From assembly GCF_026341825.1 (NCBI RefSeq), contig NZ_JAPENY010000002.1:2575001-2639000 (forward strand): 64,000 bases of DNA, in the 5' to 3' direction. This DNA comes from Streptomyces sp. NBC_00620. GTDB taxonomy: Bacteria; Actinomycetota; Actinomycetes; Streptomycetales; Streptomycetaceae. This document shows positions 32,397 to 42,202 of this stretch, in pieces. The notes under the pieces are model-generated. The model searched no databases. It saw only the letters and a program-made list of their open reading frames with translations, and was not told the origin of the DNA. Each line of letters begins with the position of its first letter. The stretch's first letter is position 1. The translations under genes and the position numbers were made by a program.

Positions 32397-34160
32397 TCAG
32401 GCGAGCTGACCGCTGTGCAGCGCCGTGTACGCCCCGCCCCGCCGCAGCAACTCCTCGTGCGCGCCGATCTCCTGGATCGCCCCGTCGCCCATGACGACGA
32501 TGCGGTCCGCACCACGGATGGTGGACAGCCGGTGTGCCACCACGAACGTGGTGCGGCCGTGCACCAGCCGGGCCAGTGCCTGCTGGACGAGAGCCTCCGA
32601 CCGGGTGTCCAGCGCGGAGGTGGCCTCGTCCAGGATGAGCACCCGGGGATCGCGGATCAGCGCCCGCGCGATGGCGAGCCGCTGCCGCTGTCCTCCGGAG
32701 AGCCGCGCCCCGTGCTCGCCCACCACGGTGTCGAGCCCCTGCGGCAGCCGGTCCACGAACTCCAGCGCGTTGGCGTCGCGCAGCGCCTCCCGTACCGCCG
32801 CGTCCCCGGCGTCGTCCATGCCGTACGCGACGTTCTCCCGGACCGTGCCGTCGAAGAGGATCGACTCCTGCGGTACGACGGAGACGAAACGCCGGTAGGT
32901 GCGCAGGTCCAGGGTGCTCATGTCGGTTCCGTCGAGCAGCAGCCGGCCCGAGGTCGGACGGATGAAGCCGATGACGAGATTGAGCACCGTCGACTTGCCT
33001 GCCCCCGAGGCGCCGACCAGGGCGATGGTCTCGCCGGGGGAGACGGACAGGCTGAAGTCCCGTACGGCGGGCCTGTTCTCGTCGTACGCGTGCCCCACCT
33101 CCTCGAAGGTGACGGCACCGCGCAGCGAGGTCACCTCCGCCTTGCCCTCGTTGTCCTCCAGCTCGGGTGCCTGGAGCACCTCGCCGATCGAACGTACCGA
33201 CTCCAGGCCCTTGGTGATGACCGGCGCCAGAGCCGCGAGTGTCGTCGTGGAGTTGGTGAGCGTGGTCAGGAAGGCGCTGAGCATGACGACATCGCCGGGT
33301 GTGACACCCCAGTAGCCGTAGTACGACACCAGCGCGGCGCCGGTGAGGAACAGGATCCCGACCATGTTGAGGAACACCCACGCCAACGAGCCGAACCGCC
33401 CGTTGAGCAGATCGAGCCGCATCCCCGAGCGCAGCACTTGCCCCAGCGTGACGTCCATCCGCCGGAGTGCCTTGCCCTCCAGACCGTGCGCCCGGGTGAC
33501 CGAGATGAGCCGGGTCATTTCGGTCACCCGCGTGGACAGGTGCTCGACCTCGTGGCGGAAGTTCTCGTTGTGGCTGCGCAGTCGGGTTCGCAACCGTGCC
33601 ACCAGGAGGGCCGCGACGGGCACGATGCAGAGGAAGACGGGCAGGAACTCGGGTGTGCGGATGGCGATGATGACGAGTCCGCCCGTGAGTACGGTGAGTG
33701 CGCCGAGCCCGTTCTCGGCGGTCTGCTGCACCATCTGCTCGACGGTCTCCACGTCCCGGATGACCTTGGCCTGCAGAACGCCCGCGCTGACCCGCGAGTG
33801 GTAGCCGATGGACAGTTGCTGCATCCGCGTGCACAGCGAGGAGCGCAGATCAGTGCCCATGCGGCGCACGCTGCCGTACAGGAGGCGGACGTAGAGGAGA
33901 TGCAGTGGGAGGTTGACCGCGAGGATGAGCAGCAGGGCCCCGGAGCTGACCCAAAGGCGGCCGATCGGCCCGTGCTGGACGACGGTGTCGATGATCGACG
34001 CGGTGATCAGAGGCAGCAGCCAGAGTGGACTGTGCTTGACCGTGAAGACGGCGAACGCGGCGGCGAGCCGCCACCGGTCCGCACGGAACAGGTAGGCGAG
34101 GGTGCGGATCGGGTGCTCACCCCGGTAGCGATGGTCGAGCGGTCTTTCGGACGACGCCAT
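32397..34160 (-). CDS. ABC transporter, fused permease-ATPase (exporter type)
   Basis: 587 residues. Six membrane helices span about residues 25-310; the ATPase has Walker A GASGAGKST, Q-loop VPQESILFDG, signature LSGGQRQR, Walker B VLILDEATSALD and H-loop VVAHRLST. It is a half-transporter that should act as a homodimer; the MsbA/LmrA-type fold suggests export of lipids or drugs. A LacI-type AAGCGCTT palindrome lies just upstream. No partner gene is adjacent. Confidence 0.92.
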   Translation of the reverse strand: MASSERPLDHRYRGEHPIRTLAYLFRADRWRLAAAFAVFTVKHSPLWLLPLITASIIDTVVQHGPIGRLWVSSGALLLILAVNLPLHLLYVRLLYGSVRRMGTDLRSSLCTRMQQLSIGYHSRVSAGVLQAKVIRDVETVEQMVQQTAENGLGALTVLTGGLVIIAIRTPEFLPVFLCIVPVAALLVARLRTRLRSHNENFRHEVEHLSTRVTEMTRLISVTRAHGLEGKALRRMDVTLGQVLRSGMRLDLLNGRFGSLAWVFLNMVGILFLTGAALVSYYGYWGVTPGDVVMLSAFLTTLTNSTTTLAALAPVITKGLESVRSIGEVLQAPELEDNEGKAEVTSLRGAVTFEEVGHAYDENRPAVRDFSLSVSPGETIALVGASGAGKSTVLNLVIGFIRPTSGRLLLDGTDMSTLDLRTYRRFVSVVPQESILFDGTVRENVAYGMDDAGDAAVREALRDANALEFVDRLPQGLDTVVGEHGARLSGGQRQRLAIARALIRDPRVLILDEATSALDTRSEALVQQALARLVHGRTTFVVAHRLSTIRGADRIVVMGDGAIQEIGAHEELLRRGGAYTALHSGQLA

Positions 34161-34193
34161 CGGCGTTGGTCCCCCCCAGTGGCGGAGTAGCGG

Positions 34194-34205
34194 GCAAGCG
34201 CTTTC
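34194..34205. promoter_or_regulatory. Candidate LacI-family operator
   Basis: gcaagcgctttc with the central palindrome AAGCGCTT, about 35 bp upstream of the ABC exporter start. This centre is typical of LacI-family sites; no LacI gene is present in the window. Confidence 0.35.
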
Positions 34206-34395
34206 CTGCCCATCCCGCGCGGGAGTACACCAGCCCGGCGGCCTGCCTCCGGCGTGGCGGGGAGTCGCGTAAAGAGTGGGTTTCCGAGGTTAATTCCAGC
34301 GCTCGGAGGGTTGGCGTGGAACCGTCGCCCCGTTATCGTTCACGCACTTCACTCAATCGTTCCGCTGAACGAATAGCGAGAAGGACGGTCGGTCC

Positions 34396-35979
34396 ATGTC
34401 CGACATCCACCACCCGGGACGGCGGTCGGTCCTCGTCGCGGGGGCCGCGAGCACCGCCGCGCTCGGCGCGTCCTGGCTGCTCACCGGCTGTACGGGTGCC
34501 GCGGCCGCGCCCGTTCTGCCCGCCGCCGCCCAGACGGGCGAACCCGACCGCGGTGGCACCCTCCGTATCGCCCGGCCGCCCGCCTCCGACGCCGAGACCC
34601 TCGACCCGGCCAGCGCGCTGTCCGCGTACGAATACCTGGGCGCCCTCTACAACCGGCTCGTCCGGGTCGACACGAGCGGCGATCTCGCCCCCGACCTCGC
34701 CGAGTCCTGGGAGCCCGACGCCAAGGCCAGCACCTGGACCTTCCGCATCCGCCAGGGCGTCACCTTCCACGACGGACGCAAGCTCACCTCGGCCGACGCC
34801 GCCTACACCCTGCGCCACATCCTCGACAAGGCGACCGCCTCGCCCCAGGCGGCCGTGCTCGAGCCGCTCATCGACCCCGCCACGCTCCGCACCCCCGACG
34901 ACCACACCCTCGTCGTCCCGCTGAAGAGCCCCAACGCGGAGTTCCCGAGCCTTCTCACGCACTACAACTGCTATGTCATCCCTGACAAAAGCGCCCGCTC
35001 GATCGGCCGCACCGGCATCGGCACCGGTCCCTTCAAGCTGGAGTCGTTCGCCCCCGCGGGCCCCGGCCGCGTCACCGCGTTCGAGGACCACTGGCAGGGC
35101 CGCCCCGTCCTCGACGCGATCGCCTTCTACTCCGTCGCCGACATGTCCGCCCGCTCGAACGCCCTCCTTGCGGGCCAGGTCGACCTGCTCGCGCAGACCA
35201 ACCTGGACTTCGCGACCGCCCGTGTGGTCGCCGCCTCCGACCGGGCCACCATCGCGCGCGTCAAGAACGCCCAGTGGTACGTCCTGCCGATGCTCACCAC
35301 GGAGAAGCCCTTCACGGACGTACGGGTCCGGCAGGCGATGAAGCTCGCCTACGACCCCGAGCACGTGGTGAAGGTGGCCCTGCAGGGCGCGGGCACCGCC
35401 GGCTGGGACAACCCCGTGCCGCCCAGCGACCCCGCCCACATCGCCGCACATCCCGAGCACGACCCGGAGAAGGCGCGGTTCCTGCTGAAGCAGGCCGGGC
35501 ACGAGGGCCTGGCGATGGACCTCTACACGTCCTCGTACGACCCGATCTTCACGCCGATGGCCCTCGCCTACCAGGACTCTGCCAAGCGGGCCGGCATCCG
35601 GATCAAGGTCAAGACGGCGGCGGCGGACTCGTACTACACGCAGATCTGGATGAAGAAGCCGCTCATGGCGACCTACTGGTACACCGGCAGACCCGTCGAC
35701 CAGCTCTTCACCCAGGTCTTCCGGAGCGGCTCCTCGTACAACGAGACCGCCTGGTCCGACAAGGACTTCGACGCGCTCCTGGACCGCGCCCGCCGCGAGA
35801 TGGACGACACGAAGCGCCGCGAACTGTACGGCGAGGCGCAGACCTTCGTCGTCGAGAAGGGCGGGGCGATGACCCCGATGTTCGCCGACCGGCTCGTCGG
35901 CATCTCGCGGAAGGTACGCGGATACGCCGAGCACGGCTTCGAGTTCGACTACCTCGGCATCGGCCTGAAGGGGGCCTGA
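34396..35979 (+). CDS. Peptide ABC transporter substrate-binding lipoprotein (Tat)
   Basis: 527 residues. The N terminus has a twin-arginine motif (PGRRSVLVAG) and a lipobox LLTGC, so it is probably exported folded by Tat and lipidated at Cys. The body is SBP family 5: DPASALSAYEYLGALYNRLV, FRIRQGVTFHDGRKLTSADA, and the C-terminal YGEAQTFVVEKGG. It binds oligopeptides or related solutes for the permease and ATPase encoded next. First gene of a tightly packed operon running to about 42966. Confidence 0.93.
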   Translation: MSDIHHPGRRSVLVAGAASTAALGASWLLTGCTGAAAAPVLPAAAQTGEPDRGGTLRIARPPASDAETLDPASALSAYEYLGALYNRLVRVDTSGDLAPDLAESWEPDAKASTWTFRIRQGVTFHDGRKLTSADAAYTLRHILDKATASPQAAVLEPLIDPATLRTPDDHTLVVPLKSPNAEFPSLLTHYNCYVIPDKSARSIGRTGIGTGPFKLESFAPAGPGRVTAFEDHWQGRPVLDAIAFYSVADMSARSNALLAGQVDLLAQTNLDFATARVVAASDRATIARVKNAQWYVLPMLTTEKPFTDVRVRQAMKLAYDPEHVVKVALQGAGTAGWDNPVPPSDPAHIAAHPEHDPEKARFLLKQAGHEGLAMDLYTSSYDPIFTPMALAYQDSAKRAGIRIKVKTAAADSYYTQIWMKKPLMATYWYTGRPVDQLFTQVFRSGSSYNETAWSDKDFDALLDRARREMDDTKRRELYGEAQTFVVEKGGAMTPMFADRLVGISRKVRGYAEHGFEFDYLGIGLKGA

Positions 35980-35981
35980 CC

Positions 35982-36938
35982 ATGTTCTCCTTCATAGCCC
36001 GCAGGGTGGCCGCCGCCGTCGGCACGCTGTTCCTCTCCTCCGTCCTCGTCTTCCTCGCCGTACAGGCACTGCCCGGCGATGTCGCCACCCAGATCCTCGG
36101 CAAGGACGCGACACCGGACGCCGTGGCCGCCCTGCGCGAGAAGCTGAAGCTCGACCAGCCCGCGTGGGAGCGGTACGTCGACTGGGTCCGCGGCGCGCTG
36201 CACGGCGACTTCGGAGTCTCCCTCGTCTCCGGGAAGGCGGTCGGCGGCGAAGTCTCCATGTACCTCGGCAACTCCGCGCTGATCGCCCTCGTCACCGTCC
36301 TGTTCGCCGTCACCGGCTCGATCGTCCTCGGCATCCTCGCGGGCCTGTACCGCGACCGCTGGCCGGACCATCTGATCTCCACGGTCAGCCTGGTCGGGAT
36401 GAGCGTTCCCGAGTTCGTGGTCGCGACCGTACTGGTGCTCTGCTTCTCGGTCGCGCTGCCGTGGTTCCCCGCGGTCGTCCTGTACGGCCCGGAGGCGAGT
36501 GTCGGTCAACTCCTGCCCTCCGTATGGCTTCCCGCGCTCTCCCTGGCCGTCGTCATGGCGGCGTACATCGTGCGGATGGCCCGCACGTCCGTCATCGACG
36601 TGATGGCCGGCGAGTACGTGACGACGGCCCGGCTCAAGGGCCTGTCGAGCTGGCGGGTCGTCACCCGGCACGCCCTGCCCAGCGCGCTCCTGCCCACCCT
36701 GCACGTCATCGCACTGAACGTCGCCTGGCTCGCGGGCGGAGTCGCCGTCGTCGAGAACGTCTTCAACTACCCGGGGATCGGCAAGCTGATGCTCTCCTCG
36801 GTCCAGAACCGCGACCTGCCCGTCATCCAGGCCATCGCCCTCATCAGCGCCGTGGTCTACGTGGCCTGCAACCTGGCCGCCGACCTCGGCGCCATGGCCC
36901 TCAACCCCAAGCTCCGCACCCGAGGGAGGACCCGATGA
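35982..36938 (+). CDS. Peptide ABC transporter permease (DppB type)
   Basis: 318 residues, starting two bases after the binding-protein stop. Six membrane helices; first-permease signature ALPGDVATQILGKDATPDAV after helix 1, and the EAA loop YVTTARLKGLSSWRVVTRHA. GIGKLMLSSVQNRDLPVIQA near the end is typical of DppB. Pairs with the next gene product. Confidence 0.93.
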   Translation: MFSFIARRVAAAVGTLFLSSVLVFLAVQALPGDVATQILGKDATPDAVAALREKLKLDQPAWERYVDWVRGALHGDFGVSLVSGKAVGGEVSMYLGNSALIALVTVLFAVTGSIVLGILAGLYRDRWPDHLISTVSLVGMSVPEFVVATVLVLCFSVALPWFPAVVLYGPEASVGQLLPSVWLPALSLAVVMAAYIVRMARTSVIDVMAGEYVTTARLKGLSSWRVVTRHALPSALLPTLHVIALNVAWLAGGVAVVENVFNYPGIGKLMLSSVQNRDLPVIQAIALISAVVYVACNLAADLGAMALNPKLRTRGRTR

Positions 36939-37831
36939 CCACGCTCGACACCGTCCCGGTGGCCGCGCCACCGCCTGCCGCCGAGGCGCGCGCCGTCCGA
37001 GCCTGGCGCACCCTGCGCTCCTCGCGCGCCGCCGTCATCGGCCTCACGATCGTCGCCGTACACGTGCTGATCGCCCTCCTCGCCCCGCTCCTCACCTCCT
37101 ACGACCCCATCGCCAACGACGCCTCGCACGCCCTGCTCGGCCCCAGCTGGGAACACTGGGCGGGCACGGACCAGTACGGGCGAGACGTCCTCGCCCGGGT
37201 GCTGTACGGCGGCCGGTACGCGCTCGGCGTCTCCGTCGCCGCGACACTGCTGACCGTCGCGCTCGGCACGGTCGTCGGGTGTGCGGCGGCGCTGCGCGGC
37301 GGCTGGTTCGACGACGTACTGGGGCGGGTCCTGGACGCCGTCCTCTCGGTGCCGTCGATCCTGGCGCTGCTCGTCATCGTCACCGCGCTGGGGACGGGCC
37401 CCGCGGTCATCGTCCTCGCGATCGCCGTGGTGTACGTGCCCCAGGTCGTACGGGTCGTGCGGGGCGCGGCGCTCGCCGTGGTGCCCGCCGACTATGTGAC
37501 CGCCGCCCGCGCCCGCGGCGAGGGGACCTGGTCGATCCTGCGGCGCGAGATCCTGCCGAACATCACGGACGTGGTGTGCGTGGAGTTCGCGATGCGTGCC
37601 TCGTGGGTCGTGTTGCTCATCAGCTCGCTGTCCTTCCTCGGCTTCGGCGCCGATCCGCCGACCCCCGACTGGGGTCTGATGGTCGCCGAGAACCGCACCG
37701 CCATCACCGTCGTCCCGATGGCGAGCCTCGCGCCGATCATCGCCCTGGCCACGCTCGTGGTCGGACTCAACCTCGCGGCCGACGGCCTGTCCAAGGCGTG
37801 GGGCGTCGACCGGATCAGGGAGGGGTCCTGA
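36935..37831 (+). CDS. Peptide ABC transporter permease (DppC type)
   Basis: 298 residues, start overlapping the previous stop (ATGA). The N-terminal cytoplasmic segment, helix 1 (AAVIGLTIVAVHVLIALLAP) and the DQYGRDVLARVLYGGR loop are characteristic of DppC; the EAA loop is YVTAARARGEGTWSILRREI. SLSFLGFGADPPTPDWGLMV is a family hallmark. Confidence 0.93.
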   Translation: MTTLDTVPVAAPPPAAEARAVRAWRTLRSSRAAVIGLTIVAVHVLIALLAPLLTSYDPIANDASHALLGPSWEHWAGTDQYGRDVLARVLYGGRYALGVSVAATLLTVALGTVVGCAAALRGGWFDDVLGRVLDAVLSVPSILALLVIVTALGTGPAVIVLAIAVVYVPQVVRVVRGAALAVVPADYVTAARARGEGTWSILRREILPNITDVVCVEFAMRASWVVLLISSLSFLGFGADPPTPDWGLMVAENRTAITVVPMASLAPIIALATLVVGLNLAADGLSKAWGVDRIREGS

Positions 37832-39561
37832 TGACCTCGATCGTCTCCGTGAAGTCCCTTTCCGTGGCCTACCGTTCGGGCGGACGGGACGTACCCGTCG
37901 TACGAGAGGTGTCGCTGGACGTGCGCGCCGGACAGACGCTGGCGCTGGTGGGCGAGTCGGGCAGCGGGAAGTCGACCGTCGCCGCGACACTCCTCGGCCA
38001 TCTGCGGCACGGGTCCCGGATCACCGCGGGGTCCGTCCTCGTCGACGGGCAGGACGTCTTCGCCCTGCCCGCACGGGAGTTGAGGCGGCTGCGCGGCGGG
38101 ACCGTCGCCATGGTCGCCCAGAACGCGGGCCACGCGCTGACCCCCTCCATGCGGATCGGCCGGCAGATCGCGGAGGCGGGCGGCGAGGTGCCCGTCGTGG
38201 ACCTCCTCGAACAGGTCCGGCTGCCCCGCCCCGCCGAACTCGCCCGCCGCTACCCGCACGAGCTCTCCGGCGGCCAGCAGCAGCGCGTCGCCATCGCCAT
38301 GGCCATCGCGGCCCGCCCCAAGGTCCTCGTCCTCGACGAACCGACGACCGGCCTCGACGTAGTCACCCAGCGCAGCGTCCTCGACCTGATCGGCGCCCTG
38401 CGCGACGAACTCGGCCTGGCGGCCGTGCTGGTGAGCCACGACCTCGGGGTCGTCGCGCACATGGCCGACGAGGTGACCGTGCTGAAGTCCGGGCGGATCG
38501 TGGAGGCCGCGCCCACCCGTCAGCTCTTCGCGACGCCCCAAGACCCCTACACCAGACGGCTGTTGGCGAGCGTCCCGCGCCTCGACGACGCCGGACTCGC
38601 GATCGTCGGCGAAGCGGGAGAGCGGGAGGTGCGGCCCAAGGCGCAGGTGCCCGACGACGCACCCGTCGCGGTGTCCGCGCACGACGTCACCATCGACTAC
38701 GGGTCGACCCGCGCCGTGCACGGCGTCTCCTTCGACGTCCGGCGCGGTGAAGTCCTCGCGCTCGTGGGGGAGTCGGGCAGCGGCAAGTCCACGCTGGCAT
38801 GGACGCTCGCGGGACTGCGTACCCCCTCCGGCGGCACGATGACCCACGAGTCGGGAGACCTCGCCCGCCCCGCTCAGAAGCGGCCGCCGTCCCTGCGGCG
38901 CAGGATCCAGCTCGTCTTCCAGAACGCGGACACCTCGCTGAACCCGCGCCGGTCGGTGGGCGACGCCGTCCGGCGCCCGCTGCACTTCTTCGGCACCGCC
39001 CCGTCGCGCACGGAAGCGGCGGCTCGGGCCCGGCAGCTCATCGCCGACGTGCGCCTCGACCCGGCTCTCGCCGACCGGCTGCCCGCCCAGCTCTCCGGCG
39101 GCCAGCGTCAACGCATCGGCATCGCAAGGGCGTTGGCGGGCGAACCGGACGTCCTGATCGCCGACGAGATCACCACCGCCCTGGACGTCTCCGTCCAGGC
39201 CGATGTCCTCAGGCTCCTCGACGACCTGCGCAGCGAACGCCAACTGGCCTGCCTGTTCATCAGCCACGACCTGGCCGTCGTACGGGGCATCGCCGACCGT
39301 GTCGTCGTCCTGCGCCACGGAGTGGTCGTCGAGGAGGGGCCCACGGACGCGGTCTTCGCCTCGCCCGGACACCCCTACACACGCCAGCTGATGGCCGCGG
39401 CCCTTGAACCCGACCCGGACGCCCTGCCGTTCGTCGACTCGACGGCCGACTGGGAGGAAGACGCGGCCGGACCGGACGACCTCTGGACCGAACACGGCCA
39501 CGGCCACCGAGTGCGCCGCTGGCGCCCGGCCGGCCACCTCAGCACCGAAGGAGTTTCGTGA
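37831..39561 (+). CDS. Peptide ABC transporter ATPase, DppD-DppF fusion
   Basis: 576 residues with two complete ABC domains: Walker A GESGSGKST in each (near residues 37 and 313), signatures LSGGQQQR and LSGGQRQR, Walker B VLVLDEPTTGLD and VLIADEITTALD. The C-terminal region lacks the usual Cys cluster of DppD/F. Start overlaps the upstream stop (TGATG). One chain can supply both ATPases for the permease pair. Confidence 0.93.
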   Translation: MTSIVSVKSLSVAYRSGGRDVPVVREVSLDVRAGQTLALVGESGSGKSTVAATLLGHLRHGSRITAGSVLVDGQDVFALPARELRRLRGGTVAMVAQNAGHALTPSMRIGRQIAEAGGEVPVVDLLEQVRLPRPAELARRYPHELSGGQQQRVAIAMAIAARPKVLVLDEPTTGLDVVTQRSVLDLIGALRDELGLAAVLVSHDLGVVAHMADEVTVLKSGRIVEAAPTRQLFATPQDPYTRRLLASVPRLDDAGLAIVGEAGEREVRPKAQVPDDAPVAVSAHDVTIDYGSTRAVHGVSFDVRRGEVLALVGESGSGKSTLAWTLAGLRTPSGGTMTHESGDLARPAQKRPPSLRRRIQLVFQNADTSLNPRRSVGDAVRRPLHFFGTAPSRTEAAARARQLIADVRLDPALADRLPAQLSGGQRQRIGIARALAGEPDVLIADEITTALDVSVQADVLRLLDDLRSERQLACLFISHDLAVVRGIADRVVVLRHGVVVEEGPTDAVFASPGHPYTRQLMAAALEPDPDALPFVDSTADWEEDAAGPDDLWTEHGHGHRVRRWRPAGHLSTEGVS

Positions 39562-41558
39562 AGTACCGCGAGCAGTTCGAGCACCGGGTCGTCCGCGAGG
39601 ACGTCTGGATCCCGACCCGCGACGGCAGCACCCGACTGCACGCCCGGATCTGGCGCCCGGCCGGCACGGACCCCGTCCCCGCGCTGCTCGAATACCTCCC
39701 GTACCGCAAGAGCGACTGGACCGCGCCCCGCGACGCCCAGCGCCACCCCTGGTACGCCGGGCACGGCTACGCCTCCGTCCGCGTCGACATCCGGGGCCAC
39801 GGCGACAGCGAGGGCACACCCGGCGACGAGTACGACGAGCAGGAGCTCGCGGACGGCGTCGACGTCGTCAACTGGCTTGCCGCGCAACCTTGGTGCACCG
39901 GCAAGGTCGGCATGTTCGGCATCTCCTGGGGCGGCTTCAACTCCCTCCAGATCGCCGCCCTCGCCCCCGAACCGCTCAAGGCCATCGTCACGGTCTGCTC
40001 GACGGACGACCGCTACGACAACGACGTGCACTACATGGGCGGCGCCCTCCTCGGTATCGACATGCTCGCCTGGGCCGGCACCATGCTGGCGTTCGCCTCC
40101 CGCCCGCCGGACCCTTCCCAGGTGGGCCAGGACCGTTGGCTGCCCATGTGGCGCGAGCGCCTCGACGCCCTCGAACCTTTCCTGCACACCTGGCTGGAAC
40201 ACCAGCAGCGCGACGACTACTGGCGGCACGGCAGCGTCTGCGAGGACTACGGCGCGATCGACGCGGCCGTGCTGGCCGTCGGCGGCTGGCACGACCCGTA
40301 CCGGGACGCCGTACTGCGCCTCGTCGAACACCTCCCGGACGACCGCGTACGGGGACTGATCGGCCCCTGGTCGCACCAGTACCCTGACCGCGAACTGCCC
40401 CCCGGCCCCGCGATCGGCTTCCTCCAGGAGACCCTGCGCTGGTGGGACCAGCACCTGAAGGGCAAGGACACGGGCGTCATGCGGGATCCGCTGCTCCGCT
40501 CCTGGATCAACGACCCCGTGCCGCCCGCCACTTCGTACGACGTGATGCCGGGCCGCTGGGTCGGTGACACGAACTGGCCCTCCCCGGCGGTCACTTGGGA
40601 CGAACGTCCGCTGGGCACGGGCGGCGCCCCCATCCTCGTACGATCGCCCCAGCACACCGGCCTCGACGCGGGCCGCTTCTTCCCCTTCGGCAACGCCAGC
40701 GACCTCCCGCCCGACCAGCGCGAGGAGGACGGCCGCTCCGTCTGCTTCGACTCGGCACCCCTGGACGAGCGGGTCGAGATCCTGGGCCGCCCGCGCGTCC
40801 GGCTCCGCCTCGACAGCGCCACCCCGCGCGCCAACGTCATCGCCCGCGTCTGCGATGTCGCCCCGGACGGCTCGTCCACCCTCGTCACACGCGGCGTGCT
40901 GAACCTGATGTCCCGGCATGGGCGGGACAAGGCGGTGGAGTGGACCCCGGGGACGTACGAGGACGTGGAGTTCGAGCTCAACGGCATCGGGTACGCGTTC
41001 CCGCCCGGCCATCGCATCCGCGTAGCCGTCTCCGACTCCTACTGGCCGTGGGTGTGGCCGCACGGCGAACGCGGCGAGCTGAGCGTCGTACCGGACCGGA
41101 GCGCGCTGCTCCTGCCCGTACGGGAAGCCGTGGACGAGCCACCGATCCACTTCGAGGAGCCCGAACAGGCGCCGCCGCTCCCCGTGACGTACGACCGGCC
41201 CGCCGACCCGGGGCCCGAGCGACTGGTCACCCATGATGTGGCGAAGGGGGAGTGGACTCTGGAGGTGGACCCCAACTACGGGGGATCCCGGACGTACCCG
41301 GACGGCCTGCGCTACGAGGAGAGCGCCCGCGAGACCTACCGCATCCGCACCGACGACCCGCTCTCGGCCAACGCTGTCTCCGAGTGGACGATCCGGCTGC
41401 GGCGCGGGGACGATTGGGACGCGGAGATCGTTACGCGGACGGAGCTGCGGGCCACGGCCACGGACTTCATCATGGACAGTCGCATCGAGGCACGGGCGAA
41501 CGGAGAGACAGTGGTCAAGCGCGTATGGCACCGGAACACCCCGAGGACGTCGGCATGA
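39558..41558 (+). CDS. CocE/NonD family hydrolase (X-Pro dipeptidyl-peptidase-like)
   Basis: 666 residues from GTG 39558 (GTGA overlap). The N-terminal alpha/beta-hydrolase has oxyanion Tyr in LEYLPYRKSD, VRVDIRGHGDSEGTPG, and nucleophile GISWGGF; Asp lies in LAVGGWHDPYR and His in IGPWSHQYPD. The C-terminal jelly-roll (VIARVCDVAPDGSSTLVTRG, PPGHRIRVAVSDSYWPWVWP) is typical of S15 enzymes. No signal peptide, so it is cytoplasmic: imported peptides or amide/ester substrates are probably cleaved here, consistent with the transporter operon. Confidence 0.9.
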   Translation: MKYREQFEHRVVREDVWIPTRDGSTRLHARIWRPAGTDPVPALLEYLPYRKSDWTAPRDAQRHPWYAGHGYASVRVDIRGHGDSEGTPGDEYDEQELADGVDVVNWLAAQPWCTGKVGMFGISWGGFNSLQIAALAPEPLKAIVTVCSTDDRYDNDVHYMGGALLGIDMLAWAGTMLAFASRPPDPSQVGQDRWLPMWRERLDALEPFLHTWLEHQQRDDYWRHGSVCEDYGAIDAAVLAVGGWHDPYRDAVLRLVEHLPDDRVRGLIGPWSHQYPDRELPPGPAIGFLQETLRWWDQHLKGKDTGVMRDPLLRSWINDPVPPATSYDVMPGRWVGDTNWPSPAVTWDERPLGTGGAPILVRSPQHTGLDAGRFFPFGNASDLPPDQREEDGRSVCFDSAPLDERVEILGRPRVRLRLDSATPRANVIARVCDVAPDGSSTLVTRGVLNLMSRHGRDKAVEWTPGTYEDVEFELNGIGYAFPPGHRIRVAVSDSYWPWVWPHGERGELSVVPDRSALLLPVREAVDEPPIHFEEPEQAPPLPVTYDRPADPGPERLVTHDVAKGEWTLEVDPNYGGSRTYPDGLRYEESARETYRIRTDDPLSANAVSEWTIRLRRGDDWDAEIVTRTELRATATDFIMDSRIEARANGETVVKRVWHRNTPRTSA

Positions 41559-42202
41559 AGGCCGCCAAGACCCCTCGCCGTGCCGTCGCCGCCGCCGACC
41601 GCACCCGCCAGCCCACCGAGGTGCGCCGCCGCCTCATCGTGGAGGCAGCCGTGCCGCTCATCGCCGAGCGCGGGTACGCCTCGGTGGGCGTGCGCGACGT
41701 CGCCGCCGCGGCCGGGGTCTCGGTCGGCACCGTCACGTACCACTTCGGCAGCGTCCAGGAGATCCTCTCCGAGGCGATGGTGCTGCACATCGAGCGGTAC
41801 TACTCGGCGCTCAGCGACGCCGCCGAGCACGCGACCAGCGGGGCCGAGGCGCTGCGGCTGCTCGTGGACGCACTGTTCACGGAGGACACCGACCGGCACT
41901 GGCGGATGTGGTTCGACTACTGGAACGCGGGCGACCAGGACCCTGACCAGGCCTTCGCCCGCGGCCAGGGACAGCGGTACGAGGCCTGGCACAGCCAGAT
42001 CCGCGAACTGGCCGAACGGGGCGTCGCCGACGGCGAGTTCACCTCCGAAGACCTCGACGGCTTCACGGTCCGCTTCGCCGCACTCGCCGACGGGCTGGCC
42101 CTGCAACGGCTGAGGCAGGCACCGCCGTTGAGTACGGAGGACGCGAGGCGCCACCTCAACCGGCTGGTGGAGACGGAGCTGCGGGGCTCGTCGGCCGGGT
42201 GA
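41555..42202 (+). CDS. TetR family transcriptional regulator
   Basis: 215 residues, ATGA overlap with the hydrolase gene. The N-terminal HTH is textbook (RRRLIVEAAVPLIAERGYAS, VRDVAAAAGVSVGTVTYHFG); a Trp-rich segment (RHWRMWFDYWNAGDQD) begins the ligand-binding domain, as in BetI-like members. As the terminal regulator of the peptide-uptake operon, it is likely to control that operon. Confidence 0.92.
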   Translation: MKAAKTPRRAVAAADRTRQPTEVRRRLIVEAAVPLIAERGYASVGVRDVAAAAGVSVGTVTYHFGSVQEILSEAMVLHIERYYSALSDAAEHATSGAEALRLLVDALFTEDTDRHWRMWFDYWNAGDQDPDQAFARGQGQRYEAWHSQIRELAERGVADGEFTSEDLDGFTVRFAALADGLALQRLRQAPPLSTEDARRHLNRLVETELRGSSAG